Shown one piece after another: positions 1-9,001 of a DNA stretch of 64,000 bases. Source of the DNA: Flavimarina sp. Hel_I_48 (GTDB taxonomy: Bacteria > Bacteroidota > Bacteroidia > Flavobacteriales > Flavobacteriaceae); assembly GCF_000733945.1 (NCBI RefSeq), contig NZ_JPOL01000002.1:1303001-1367000 (forward strand), read 5' to 3'. The position numbers and the translations under genes are program-made. The notes under the pieces are model-generated. The model worked only from the letters and a program-made list of their open reading frames with translations, did not search any database and was not told the origin of the DNA. The stretch's first letter is position 1, and the number at the start of each line of letters is the position of its first letter.

Positions 1-977
1 TCCTGCTCACGTAATTTATTAAATAGTTTTTGATCTCCTTTTATATTAAAAATAGGTGCGTGGTTTTTTCTTTTCAGCACCATGTCAGCAAGTAATCCTC
101 TTTCGGCAAAAGCTTCAAAAGCTTGCGTCTTCAAAAGGTTGATCTGCTCTTCAATGGCAGGCATCCCTATACTTTTAACCAGTCCTATGGCCGCGGTTAC
201 GCTCCCATGGGCGAGGGTGTCCTGATGGCCAGGCTCAAACTTCCCTATAAATGTATTCTCCTCTTGTTTGTATTTTCCTCGTACGCTATTGAACCCTATC
301 GTCTTTGGGAAAACGCGATCCTGCACCGCTTCTTTAAACATAAAAAAACCATTCCCATAGCCCGCATTGAGCCATTTGTAGGCACTGGCTCCCAGCACAT
401 CTATTCCACTGGCATCAAAATCAAAAGTTTCCCTTCCACAATATTGCGTGCCATCTGCTACGATAAGCAGTTCGGGATGAGCATTTTTTAATTGTTTGAG
501 GAAGTTTAGATCGATCTGTATTCCGCTTAAGTACTGCACAAGGCTAAGGGCGAGCACATCTGGCTTTTCTTTCTCAACTTTTGCGGTAATATTTTCTTCC
601 AGATTTGCATCAATATCGGCATAAACTACTTCAAAATCACGTGAAGTCACCGCCCAGTTGATGGATGGGTAATCGTCCCTGAGTAATAAGACTTTAGAAG
701 TCTTTGGCAATCCTTCAAGAAGTATGTTAAAGCCAAATGAGAAGTTGGGCACTAGTGCAAGTTGGCCCGGCTCACAGTTAAAAAACCCGCTAACACCCTC
801 TCGTACCTTGGTCATAAAAGTATCCTGTTTATCTTTTAAAAGGCTACCCATAATAAGATAATCCAGATCATGTTCCTGCCTAAAATCAAGCACTGTTTCT
901 GACAGCAATCCCGAGGCAGCAGTATTAAGATGGATATATTGTGATGTAACCGGAAATTCTTTTTTTAAGTTTCTCAT
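1..977 (-). CDS. Aminotransferase class V (PLP-dependent), 3' part missing
   Basis: I translated this reading frame by hand from the minus strand. It starts MRNLKKEFPVTSQYIHLNTA and stays open to the window edge (325 codons), so the C-terminus lies outside. The fold is that of class V aminotransferases and cysteine desulfurase-like enzymes: an N-terminal substrate loop (HLNTAASG), a PLP-contacting aspartate in VADGTQYCG, and the Schiff-base lysine in GASAYKWLNAGYG. The later GHQDTLAHGS stretch is also typical of the family. The substrate cannot be read from sequence; kynureninase-like or cysteine desulfurase-like roles are possible. It is transcribed away from the 2TM-protein gene, with 57 bases between the two starts. 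Confidence 0.85.
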   Translation of the reverse strand, partial: MRNLKKEFPVTSQYIHLNTAASGLLSETVLDFRQEHDLDYLIMGSLLKDKQDTFMTKVREGVSGFFNCEPGQLALVPNFSFGFNILLEGLPKTSKVLLLRDDYPSINWAVTSRDFEVVYADIDANLEENITAKVEKEKPDVLALSLVQYLSGIQIDLNFLKQLKNAHPELLIVADGTQYCGRETFDFDASGIDVLGASAYKWLNAGYGNGFFMFKEAVQDRVFPKTIGFNSVRGKYKQEENTFIGKFEPGHQDTLAHGSVTAAIGLVKSIGMPAIEEQINLLKTQAFEAFAERGLLADMVLKRKNHAPIFNIKGDQKLFNKLREQ

Positions 978-1002
978 AGGAAATAAAAGGGCTTATTTAA
1001 TG

Positions 1003-1010
1003 TAACTTTG
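1003..1010 (+). promoter_or_regulatory. TAnnTTTG -7 promoter element
   Basis: TAACTTTG is an exact match to the Bacteroidota sigma-A -7 consensus TAnnTTTG. No good TTG -33 element is seen at the usual distance. It predicts a transcript start near 1015, so the downstream gene must start at the ATG at 1035 rather than at the TTG at 1008, which lies inside the box. Confidence 0.55.
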
Positions 1011-1034
1011 AACTGCACCAATTTACCAGTTCTT

Positions 1035-1463
1035 ATGTTCTCAAAAAAGCAGGAATCGACTAAAATAGACCATCAACAACGTGAACTTATTGAATATGCC
1101 CAACTACGGGTAAAAAAGAAAAAAAACCTTTTTCGCCATTTTGTAATTTTTCTTGCGGGAGCGATACTTCTGATTATTTTGAATCTTATTCTTGATTTTG
1201 GTAAAGACTTTAGGCCTTTTAATGTAGACTGGTTTGTATGGGCGATCCTGATCTGGTTTTTTATCTTTCTTGTGCATTTTTTAAATGTGTTCCTCATCAA
1301 TGTTTTTATGGACAAAAAATGGGAACATGAGCAAATTGATAAGTTGGTCGCACAACAAAAAGCACGAATTGCAGAACTCAAAGACCGCGTGGAAAAAGAA
1401 AATCCACCGCCAGAACAGAGAAAAAGTCCATTTATTAGCCCCAACAGACCTTTAAATCAATAA
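1035..1463 (+). CDS. 2TM domain-containing protein
   Basis: A 142-residue membrane protein. A basic, helical N-terminus (about residues 1-34) is followed by two hydrophobic segments (about 37-55 and 66-90) separated by a short charged loop, then a charged C-terminal helix rich in K/E/Q and a proline-rich tail. This order matches the 2TM domain family found alone or attached to LytTR/histidine kinase proteins in Bacteroidota. The function is unknown. The stop is 4 bases from folA, so the two are probably cotranscribed with the kinase-like gene that follows. The start at 1035 was chosen because the longer TTG start falls inside the promoter element. Confidence 0.75.
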   Translation: MFSKKQESTKIDHQQRELIEYAQLRVKKKKNLFRHFVIFLAGAILLIILNLILDFGKDFRPFNVDWFVWAILIWFFIFLVHFLNVFLINVFMDKKWEHEQIDKLVAQQKARIAELKDRVEKENPPPEQRKSPFISPNRPLNQ

Positions 1464-1467
1464 AAAC

Positions 1468-1953
1468 ATGCTTATTATTATTGCCGCTGCAGGAGAAAAC
1501 AACGCCCTTGGAAAAGATGGGGATCTGCTCTGGCATTTGCCCGATGATTTTAAACGCTTCAAAAAACTTACCACAGGACATCCCATCATTATGGGCCGAA
1601 AAACTTTTGAATCCCTGCCCAAAATGTTGCCCGGCCGAAAACATATCGTGATCACAAGAAAAGAAGATTACCATCCTAAGGGTGTACAAATCGCCCATTC
1701 TCTTGAAAAGGCCATTTCCTTTGTGCCTAGTGATCAAGATTCCTACATAATAGGAGGCGGCGAAATCTATAATCTCGCCCTGGATATTGCTGATAAAATA
1801 GAACTTACCCGCGTACACGGTACTTTTGAGGAAGCAGATACTTTTTTCCCTGATATTGATGAAGATAATTGGAAACTGGAAGAAAAAACGTCGCATCCTC
1901 AAGATGAAAAACACAAGTTCTCATTTGATTATCTGACTTATGTTAGAGCCTGA
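1468..1953 (+). CDS. folA: Dihydrofolate reductase
   Basis: A 161-residue type I DHFR of normal length, which reduces dihydrofolate to tetrahydrofolate with NADPH for thymidylate and purine synthesis. Seen in the sequence: N-terminal LIIIAAAGENNALGKDGDL, the substrate-binding LWHLPDDFKRFK with the catalytic acidic residue, the NADPH-binding IIMGRKTFESLP and the IIGGGEIY loop. The last 14 bases overlap the start of the next gene in another frame, which suggests translational coupling. Nothing in the active site looks trimethoprim-resistant by inspection, but that cannot be decided without a model. Confidence 0.95.
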   Translation: MLIIIAAAGENNALGKDGDLLWHLPDDFKRFKKLTTGHPIIMGRKTFESLPKMLPGRKHIVITRKEDYHPKGVQIAHSLEKAISFVPSDQDSYIIGGGEIYNLALDIADKIELTRVHGTFEEADTFFPDIDEDNWKLEEKTSHPQDEKHKFSFDYLTYVRA

Positions 1954-2797
1954 TTTTTTAAATGAGCTTTCCCAGAAATTAGATTCAAAGATCATTTCCC
2001 ACAAACCGCTTTCAGGTGGGGACATTAATGAGGTTTATACACTTGAGTCCGAAAATGAAAAATGGGTCATCAAAGTGAACAATGCGCAGCGTTTCCCCGG
2101 AATGTTTGAAAAAGAAGCCGCCGGACTGCAAGCGCTACGCGAACCACATATTATTGATGTACCCAAGGTTATTACTTCTGGCGAACATCAAAATCAAAGC
2201 TATTTACTACTGGAACACAAAGCTACCGGAACAAAAAAACAGGAGTTTTGGACGATTTTTGGTCGGCAGCTGGCAAAATTGCATCAGCAGAGTGCGGCTA
2301 AGTTTGGTTTTGAAGAAGACAATTACATTGGCAGCCTTCCACAATATAACGAAGCAGAAGATAACGCAGCGGAATTTTATATCAATCAACGCTTAAAACC
2401 ACAGTTCGCATTAGCGCTAGAAAATGGCTATAAATTCACTGAAATTGACCGTTTTTACGACAAAATAAGGCATTTAATTCCGCAGGAAAAACCAGCATTG
2501 ATACATGGCGATCTCTGGAGCGGTAATTTTCTCGTAAATGCCAGTGGAGATCCATGTTTGATAGATCCCGCCACCGCTTTTGCCCCACGGGAGATGGATA
2601 TAGGATTGATGCATCTTTTTGGCGGTTTTAACCCTTCCCTTTTTGATGCCTACAATTCAGAATTTCCACTTGCACATGGCTGGCCGGAGCGCATCAAACT
2701 GTGGCAGCTGTATTATGTTCTGGTTCATGTCAACCTTTTTGGAGGTGGATATTTTGCTTCCGCGGAAGCGATACTCAGGCATTACCTCAATTCTTAA
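1940..2797 (+). CDS. Fructosamine kinase family protein
   Basis: A 285-residue protein of the fructosamine-3-kinase/aminoglycoside phosphotransferase fold. Glycine-rich KPLSGGDINEVYTLE and VIKVN form the nucleotide-binding part; IHGDLWSGNFLV carries the catalytic aspartate and asparagine, and LIDPATAF the metal-binding aspartate. Family members phosphorylate sugars attached to proteins or small amines (deglycation, ribulosamine/fructosamine), probably in the cytoplasm. It overlaps folA by 14 bases, and the two are likely translated together. The true substrate is unknown in bacteria of this group. Confidence 0.88.
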   Translation: MLEPDFLNELSQKLDSKIISHKPLSGGDINEVYTLESENEKWVIKVNNAQRFPGMFEKEAAGLQALREPHIIDVPKVITSGEHQNQSYLLLEHKATGTKKQEFWTIFGRQLAKLHQQSAAKFGFEEDNYIGSLPQYNEAEDNAAEFYINQRLKPQFALALENGYKFTEIDRFYDKIRHLIPQEKPALIHGDLWSGNFLVNASGDPCLIDPATAFAPREMDIGLMHLFGGFNPSLFDAYNSEFPLAHGWPERIKLWQLYYVLVHVNLFGGGYFASAEAILRHYLNS

Positions 2798-2892
2798 CAA
2801 ACTTTAGGTTTTAGACTTCCAGTTTTAGCAATCTTTTAGCCACGTTCCTGTTTTCAAGCCCGTATATTTAAATCAACTTAAAACTATACATA

Positions 2893-3393
2893 ATGAGCAC
2901 AGAGAATCTATATAATAAAGACGCTAAGAAGAAAATAAAAGAAATGGCAGAAGACATCGATTTTACGATGATGGCCACAAATTTGAAAGAAATTCCATTA
3001 AGTGTTATCCCCATGAGCACAAAAAAAGTAGATGGAGAAGGCAACATCTGGTTTTTGAGCGGGAAAGACAGCGATCATAATACAGATATTCAAAATGATC
3101 CTAACGTACAGCTTATTTATTCCAAGCCAGGCGACATGAAATTCCTAAGTGTGTATGGTCGTGCCACGATCACTACAGATAAAGGGATTATTAAAGATCT
3201 TTACAGTAAATCTGATGATAACTGGTTTGACGGAGTAGATGACCCTAATATTACCGCAATTAGCTTTAAGCCTAACGAAGCAGCATACTGGGACACGGAA
3301 ACCAATAAACTTGTCGCACTCTTTAAAATGGGCGTAGGTACGGTAACCGGAGAGAAACAAGATGTTTCAAAATCAGGTAAAATGAAGGTATAA
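2893..3393 (+). CDS. Pyridoxamine 5'-phosphate oxidase-like general stress protein
   Basis: A 166-residue split-barrel flavin/F420-binding fold protein of the general stress protein 26 type. It contains the typical N-terminal helix (KIKEMAEDIDFTMMATN), the MSTKKVDGEGNIWFLSGKDS segment where a flavin-contacting strand-turn lies, and the WFDGVDDPNITAISFKP and AYWDTE signatures near the C-terminus. Related proteins bind FMN or FAD and are stress-induced, but the reaction is generally unknown. It stands alone between the fructosamine kinase gene and polA and is followed by a strong terminator. Confidence 0.85.
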   Translation: MSTENLYNKDAKKKIKEMAEDIDFTMMATNLKEIPLSVIPMSTKKVDGEGNIWFLSGKDSDHNTDIQNDPNVQLIYSKPGDMKFLSVYGRATITTDKGIIKDLYSKSDDNWFDGVDDPNITAISFKPNEAAYWDTETNKLVALFKMGVGTVTGEKQDVSKSGKMKV

Positions 3394-3420
3394 TTGCCTA
3401 TTTTCATCATAAAATACCTA

Positions 3421-3447
3421 AAACCACCGATATTTCGGTGGTTTTTT
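3421..3447 (+). terminator. Intrinsic terminator after the stress-protein gene
   Basis: A near-perfect hairpin with arms AAACCACCGA and TCGGTGGTTT around a TATT loop, followed by a T run. It is placed 27 bases after the stop codon and separates this gene from polA. Confidence 0.9.
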
Positions 3448-3544
3448 ATTGCCTTCTTTCAGCCCAATTTTCAACGTTTAAAACCTATAACTTCATAGGA
3501 ATCCTTATTTTTGAGATCTATTCCCATTTTACACAAATAAACTT

Positions 3545-6397
3545 ATGTCAACGCAAAAACGCCTGTTCCTTCTTGATGCCTACGCCCTTATTTTCCGCGG
3601 TTATTATGCACTTATTAAAAATCCGCGTGTCAATTCAAAAGGTCAGGACACCTCTGCGGTCATGGGTTTTGTAAATTCCCTTTTTGACGTTATCAAACGG
3701 GAAAAACCAGACCATTTAGCGGTCGCTTTTGATAAAGGTGGCAGTCATGAACGCGTTGAAATGTACGAGGCCTACAAAGCGAATAGGGATGAAACCCCAG
3801 AAGCTATTCGTATAGCGGTGCCCATCATACAGGAAATCCTGAAGGCTATGCACGTTCCCTATGTAGAAATACTGGGAGTCGAGGCTGATGATCTTATTGG
3901 CACCCTGGCAAAGCAGGCAGAAAAAGAGAACTATCAGGTATTTATGGTCACGCCAGACAAAGATTATGCGCAGCTGGTCTCAGAAAATATCTTTATGTAC
4001 AAACCCGCGCGCATGGGCAATGGTATTGAAATCTGGGGAATCCCAGAAGTTCGGAAAAAATTTGAGATCGAGCGCCCGGAGCAGGTCATTGACTATTTGG
4101 GAATGCGCGGCGATGCCAGCGATAATATCCCCGGGATTCCCGGTGTGGGCGATAAAACCGCAAAAAAATTCATTCAGGAATATGGTTCGCTGGAAGGCCT
4201 ATTAGAGAATTTCCATAAGCTGAAAGGCAAAATGAAGGAAAAAGTCATTGAATTTGCCGAACAGGGATTGTTGTCCAAAAAACTGGCAACTATAATGACC
4301 GACTGTGATGTGCAGTTTCATGCAGAGAGCTATGAACTTTCAGAACCTGATACAGATAAAGTACAGGAGATTTTTGATGAGCTGGAATTCCGTAGGTTGA
4401 AAGACCAGTTTATCAAGATATTTTCTGGCGAAGCCGAAGCCTCTGTGGGCGCGGCAGTTTCCAATACCGAAACCGCAAAAAAACTGGTTTCTTCCGCCGA
4501 AAAAGCAGCCGCGGCAGGATCAGGTCAATTCTCTTTATTCGGTGAAAACAGCCCCGCGATGGATATTGAAGAGCGTAACGCCCGTAAAACCATCGCCGAT
4601 ACTTCGCACCTTTATCAAAGCATCGCCCCGGGAATGGCAATGAATTTGTTTTTGCAGAATTTACTAAAACAGAAATCTGTTTGTTTTGATACGGAAACCA
4701 CTGGCCTCGATCCCATTACGGCAGAACTTGTGGGCATTGCTTTCTCATGGGAAAAAGGGAAAGGTTTTTATGTTCCGTTTCCTGAAGAAAAAGACAAAGC
4801 GCAGGAACTTATTGAACAATTGCGGCCGTTTTTTGAAGCAGAAGGAATTGAAAAAATAGGCCAGAACTTAAAATACGATATTAAAGTACTTGATAAATAC
4901 AACATCAGGCTCAAGGGAAAACTGTTTGACACCATGCTGGCGCATTATCTGATCAACCCAGACATGCGGCACAACATGAACGTGCTGGCAGAAACGTATC
5001 TTAATTACACTCCGGTTCCCATTGAAGAACTCATCGGCAAAAAAGGCAAAAACCAGAAAACCATGCGCGATGTTCCGCTTGAAAAGCAGACAGAATATGC
5101 CGTGGAAGATGCAGATGTCACCTTTCAGCTCAAAGAACATTTTGCCAAAGAACTCACCGAAGCCCAGACGCAAAAACTTTTTGATGAGATTGAAATCCCG
5201 CTCGTGCAGGTGCTTGCAGACATGGAACTTGAGGGTATAAACCTGGATCAAAAATTCCTTAAATCCCTATCAGAAGAACTTAATGCAGATATTATTTCGC
5301 TGGAATCAAAAATATATGAAGAGGCTGGCGAAGAATTTAATATCGGTTCGCCAAAACAGCTCGGCGAGATTCTTTTTGACAAATTAAAGTTGGTCGACAA
5401 ACCGAAAAAAACCCGAACCGGCCAATACAGCACCGCAGAAGATGTGCTTTCCTACCTTGCGCCAGATCATGAGATTATTCAACATGTGCTGGATTATCGC
5501 GGTCTGGCCAAACTAAAAAGCACCTATATAGATGCGTTGCCTGAGCAGGTAGAACCATCTACTGGTCGCGTGCATACGGATTATATGCAAACCGTGGCCG
5601 CTACCGGTCGCTTGAGCAGCAACAATCCCAATTTGCAGAATATCCCCATACGCACCGAACGTGGTCGCCAGGTACGAAAGGCGTTTGTTCCCAAAAATGA
5701 AGATTACATTTTGCTTGCAGCAGATTATTCGCAAATAGAACTGCGTATCATCGCTGCGTTGAGCAAGGAAGAAAACATGATGAAGGCTTTTACAGATGGG
5801 CAGGACATTCACGCCACTACTGCCGCTCGTGTTTTTGATGTTGCGCTTGAAGACGTTTCCCGCGAGCAGCGCAGCAATGCAAAAACGGTAAATTTTGGGA
5901 TCATTTACGGTGTTTCCGCTTTCGGGCTCAGCAACCAGACCGAACTTTCACGCAGCGAATCCAAAGAACTTATAGACACGTATTACAAAACATACCCGCA
6001 ATTGCGCAATTACATGAGCGAGCAGGTAAGTTACGCGCGTGAAAACGGATATGTTTCAACTGTTCTGGGCAGAAGGCGCTACTTAAAAGACATCAACAGC
6101 AGCAACCAGATGGTGCGCGGCGCGGCAGAACGTAACGCGGTAAACGCGCCCATACAGGGAAGTGCGGCAGATATCATCAAGATCGCGATGATCAACATCC
6201 ATAAAAAATTACGGGATCAGGATTATAAAACTAAAATGCTATTGCAGGTGCATGATGAACTCGTCTTTGATGTTTACAAGCCTGAATTAGAGCAGGTAAA
6301 AGAAATGATTCAAACCGAAATGGAACAAGCTTATATTCTTGATGTTCCACTCGATGTTGAATTGGGCGTTGGTGAAAACTGGCTGGAGGCGCATTAA
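3545..6397 (+). CDS. polA: DNA polymerase I
   Basis: Full-length family A polymerase (950 residues), used for Okazaki fragment maturation and repair. Domains in order: 5' nuclease (about 1-290; begins RLFLLDAYALIFRGYY, with VEADDLIGTLA and GIPGVGDKTA), a 3'-5' exonuclease domain (about 360-550) and the polymerase (about 580-950). The exonuclease keeps its DxE metal ligands in CFDTETTGLDP, so proofreading looks intact. Polymerase motifs A (DYSQIELRIIA), B (RSNAKTVNFGIIYG) and C (LQVHDELVFDV) are all present. The finger-helix residue at the Phe/Tyr discriminating position is Phe, as in most bacterial enzymes. The gene is monocistronic by context; a repeat element follows. Confidence 0.97.
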   Translation: MSTQKRLFLLDAYALIFRGYYALIKNPRVNSKGQDTSAVMGFVNSLFDVIKREKPDHLAVAFDKGGSHERVEMYEAYKANRDETPEAIRIAVPIIQEILKAMHVPYVEILGVEADDLIGTLAKQAEKENYQVFMVTPDKDYAQLVSENIFMYKPARMGNGIEIWGIPEVRKKFEIERPEQVIDYLGMRGDASDNIPGIPGVGDKTAKKFIQEYGSLEGLLENFHKLKGKMKEKVIEFAEQGLLSKKLATIMTDCDVQFHAESYELSEPDTDKVQEIFDELEFRRLKDQFIKIFSGEAEASVGAAVSNTETAKKLVSSAEKAAAAGSGQFSLFGENSPAMDIEERNARKTIADTSHLYQSIAPGMAMNLFLQNLLKQKSVCFDTETTGLDPITAELVGIAFSWEKGKGFYVPFPEEKDKAQELIEQLRPFFEAEGIEKIGQNLKYDIKVLDKYNIRLKGKLFDTMLAHYLINPDMRHNMNVLAETYLNYTPVPIEELIGKKGKNQKTMRDVPLEKQTEYAVEDADVTFQLKEHFAKELTEAQTQKLFDEIEIPLVQVLADMELEGINLDQKFLKSLSEELNADIISLESKIYEEAGEEFNIGSPKQLGEILFDKLKLVDKPKKTRTGQYSTAEDVLSYLAPDHEIIQHVLDYRGLAKLKSTYIDALPEQVEPSTGRVHTDYMQTVAATGRLSSNNPNLQNIPIRTERGRQVRKAFVPKNEDYILLAADYSQIELRIIAALSKEENMMKAFTDGQDIHATTAARVFDVALEDVSREQRSNAKTVNFGIIYGVSAFGLSNQTELSRSESKELIDTYYKTYPQLRNYMSEQVSYARENGYVSTVLGRRRYLKDINSSNQMVRGAAERNAVNAPIQGSAADIIKIAMINIHKKLRDQDYKTKMLLQVHDELVFDVYKPELEQVKEMIQTEMEQAYILDVPLDVELGVGENWLEAH

Positions 6398-6426
6398 TTG
6401 AAAACGTTTTGGTGCAATTATATTCT

Positions 6427-6533
6427 GGGCGTTTCCCTGCGGGTCGGGCTTTGCGTTGCAATCTTTTTGCTCGTTTCTCGCAAAAAGGTTTCCTCCCGGA
6501 AGGGGCAGACAAAGTCACTTCAATCCCTAACGC
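6427..6533 (-). repeat. Dispersed repeat, long (107 bp) form
   Basis: A copy of the window's repeat family, inverted relative to the tandem array. It begins GGGCGTTTCCCTGCGGGTCG on the plus strand and ends CAATCCCTAACGC. It carries the inner inverted pair around ATCTTTTTG...CAAAAAGG and the extra block TCCTCCCGGAAGGGGCAGAC found only in the long form. It lies between polA and the ABC gene. The small open frame crossing it (6398-6589) is most likely not a gene. Confidence 0.85.
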
Positions 6534-6627
6534 GAAACTTGAAAAATACTGATAAACACAAAATAAAGAGAAACCAGTTTTCTCAATAATAAATTCTGAG
6601 GGAAGTTTTTAAGACACAGTATATTTG

Positions 6628-7890
6628 ATGAGTAACACGAATAGTTCAAAAATACATTTGGGATTACTGCTCAGTGACAGCGTGAATAAAAAGGGTTTAA
6701 TAGCAAAACTCTTTTCCCATGAAAAAAAAGCCATTTTACAAAAATTTTGCGATGGCAAAGGCCTGATTTTCTCAGATTTTGTCATTGAAAAAATTCACGA
6801 AGAAGAGCGCCGATACGACGAGTGCCTAATTGCTTACAGAAAACTCGCAACCTATTCTTCCGGAGAGCGGAAAAAGCTTTTTATAGAGCATATTTTAAAG
6901 CAAAATCCCGATTTTATTGTTCTTGACAATCCGTTAGATCATTTAGATCAGGAATCGCGAGTCGTATTTTCTAAAACCCTGGAGGAAATTTCACGGAAGA
7001 CAACCCTGATCCAGTTGGCCAGCCGCGCAGCAGATTTTTTAGGGTTTATAGATCAGAAATTTAAACTATCAGGGGAAAAATTCGATCTTATTCCTCTTTC
7101 AGCGGAATTGGAAAAGGATCAAAAAGTATCAAAAAACCACCTAAATCTACCCGAAAACAGCTCAAAAACCAGGAAAACAAAGGATGAGCTTGTAAAAATG
7201 AAACAGATTTCCGTTAGCTATGACGGCAAACCTATCGTAAAAGATATATCCTGGACGATTTTCCAGGGTGATTTCTGGCAATTGATAGGCCCTAACGGTT
7301 CAGGGAAAAGCACAATACTTTCGCTTATTACGGGAGAAAGCACTAAAGGTTATGGACAGGAACTTTACCTCTTTGGCAAGAAAAAAGGGAGTGGGGAAAG
7401 CATCTGGGAGATCAAGCAGCAAATAGGATATTTTGCACCCAATATGATCGAGCTTTTTCAGCGTAACAATACGTTGAAGGAAATGATACTTTCCGGCTTT
7501 TATGATTCCGTGGGACTTTATGACAAACCTTCCACATTTCAGCAGAATAAAGCACTGCAATGGCTTCAACTTGCCAAAATGGAAAATCTAAAAAACCATA
7601 ATTTCAATAAATTATCACCCGGCCAGCAGCGCCTTGGGCTTATTTTACGGGCCGTTGTGAAAAACCCATCCCTTCTTATCCTTGATGAACCCACTGAAGG
7701 TCTAGATGACATCGCAGCCGGCCTCGTTATTGAACTGATCACAACGTTTAGATCTCAAACGGCGATGGCGATTGTCTTTGTCTCCCACAGAGTAGAAAAA
7801 GGGCTGGAGCCCAGGGCGGTTCTTGAACTATTACCTTCAACCGAAGGTTCAATAAGCAAAGTAACTTCCAGTAACAACAATAAGGTCTAA
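6628..7890 (+). CDS. ABC-type ATPase with two nucleotide-binding domains, the first degenerate
   Basis: A 420-residue soluble protein laid out like ModF/PhrA-type tandem ABC ATPases. The C-terminal domain (about 190-410) is complete: Walker A LIGPNGSGKST, signature LSPGQQRLGL, Walker B LLILDEPTEGLD and a switch histidine in VFVSHR. The N-terminal half has a signature-like YSSGERKKL and Walker B-like FIVLDNPLDHLD, but no Walker A P-loop. It may form one competent and one dead ATP site, or act as a regulator. No permease gene is adjacent, so a transporter role is unsupported. The ATG at 6628 was chosen over the TTG one codon earlier. Confidence 0.8.
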   Translation: MSNTNSSKIHLGLLLSDSVNKKGLIAKLFSHEKKAILQKFCDGKGLIFSDFVIEKIHEEERRYDECLIAYRKLATYSSGERKKLFIEHILKQNPDFIVLDNPLDHLDQESRVVFSKTLEEISRKTTLIQLASRAADFLGFIDQKFKLSGEKFDLIPLSAELEKDQKVSKNHLNLPENSSKTRKTKDELVKMKQISVSYDGKPIVKDISWTIFQGDFWQLIGPNGSGKSTILSLITGESTKGYGQELYLFGKKKGSGESIWEIKQQIGYFAPNMIELFQRNNTLKEMILSGFYDSVGLYDKPSTFQQNKALQWLQLAKMENLKNHNFNKLSPGQQRLGLILRAVVKNPSLLILDEPTEGLDDIAAGLVIELITTFRSQTAMAIVFVSHRVEKGLEPRAVLELLPSTEGSISKVTSSNNNKV

Positions 7891-8030
7891 AGCTGTCAAT
7901 TTTCATTTAAAATGACCTATTTTTAGACAAAATCCGATAAAAATAAGCCTGATAACGCCAATTAATTAAGATAAGTTTTTTTTCATTGTTTTATTCTTAT
8001 TTTAGCAAGCTCATCAATTCAAAGTAAATT

Positions 8031-8816
8031 GTGAGTGAAAACTTACCCACTACTTTTCAGCCTCTAGAGAACTGCCTTAATTGTAAGCATGAGTTGGAAT
8101 CCAACGCCAATTATTGTTTAAACTGTGGATCTAAAATAAAGGAACTGAGATTTAACCTAAAAAGGTTACTTGCAGTATATTCAGAGAGTTTTTTCAGTCT
8201 TGAGAATACATTTACTAAAACTTTTATAGATCTCTGGATTAGGCCAGATAGTGTCATAAATGGTTTTGTGATAGGCCTTCGCAAACGCTACATGAATCCA
8301 GTAAGTTATTTTGCTATGGCTTTGACCATTTCGGGACTACAAGTTTTTGTAATCAAAAAATTCTATCCGGATGCACTCGCTAATATGTATGGGTCAGAAA
8401 AAACGGGATTTATGTCTATCGCGGTCCTTGACTACCAAACGCTCCTTACATCTGCTTCGATACCCTTAATGGCATTTATTGGTTGGATTGTTTTTAAAAC
8501 GCTTAAGAAATACAATTATGCGGAACATCTTATACTTAATTTTTATGCCTATTCCCAATACGCTATACTGGCTACTCTAGCCGGAACGTTTTGTCTTATT
8601 ATAGGATGGGATTATGGCATTTTCGCGTTTGTAATGATATTCATGACAATTGTTTATTATACGTATGTTTATAAAAAAGTATTTGGACTGAGTATTAAAG
8701 GTTTAATTTTTCGAACTCTATTTTTTACATTAATGTCTGGTTTTATATTCGCTCTGTTAAGTATTGCAGCAGCTCTAATGATGTTTCTTACCGGATCTCT
8801 TCCACTGAAAGCATGA
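8031..8816 (+). CDS. DUF3667 domain-containing membrane protein
   Basis: A 261-residue protein starting at GTG. The N-terminus is a zinc-ribbon-like pair of knuckles (CLNCKHE and YCLNCGSK, about residues 15-36). The motif RKRYMNPVSYFAM and about five hydrophobic segments follow (roughly 88-108, 130-150, 170-195, 200-215, 225-255). This is the DUF3667 layout common in Bacteroidota. The function is unknown. It is isolated between the ABC ATPase and the ribosomal protein operon. A bulged hairpin (8829-8858) lies just after the stop but lacks a T run. Confidence 0.75.
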   Translation: MSENLPTTFQPLENCLNCKHELESNANYCLNCGSKIKELRFNLKRLLAVYSESFFSLENTFTKTFIDLWIRPDSVINGFVIGLRKRYMNPVSYFAMALTISGLQVFVIKKFYPDALANMYGSEKTGFMSIAVLDYQTLLTSASIPLMAFIGWIVFKTLKKYNYAEHLILNFYAYSQYAILATLAGTFCLIIGWDYGIFAFVMIFMTIVYYTYVYKKVFGLSIKGLIFRTLFFTLMSGFIFALLSIAAALMMFLTGSLPLKA

Positions 8817-9001
8817 TCAGATATAATCGAGATATTTTAGGCATAATGCTAAAATCTCTATATTATGAACCCCAGAATTATTCACACGCATGCAAACAAT
8901 TCTTAGAATGAGCTAAAAAGAAATTTAGATCCTTTTAAATCTCCCTCATATTAATAAAAACGGTCACTTTGTTTTCTCATAAATTATTAATAGCGTGTAG
9001 T

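Noticed and set aside
123-491. 122-codon plus-strand open frame
   Set aside because: Lies fully antisense to the class V aminotransferase frame, which has clear family motifs.
6620-6627. TATATTTG as promoter of the ABC ATPase gene
   Set aside because: It ends directly at the ATG, so the transcript would start inside the gene; probably chance unless translation begins further downstream.
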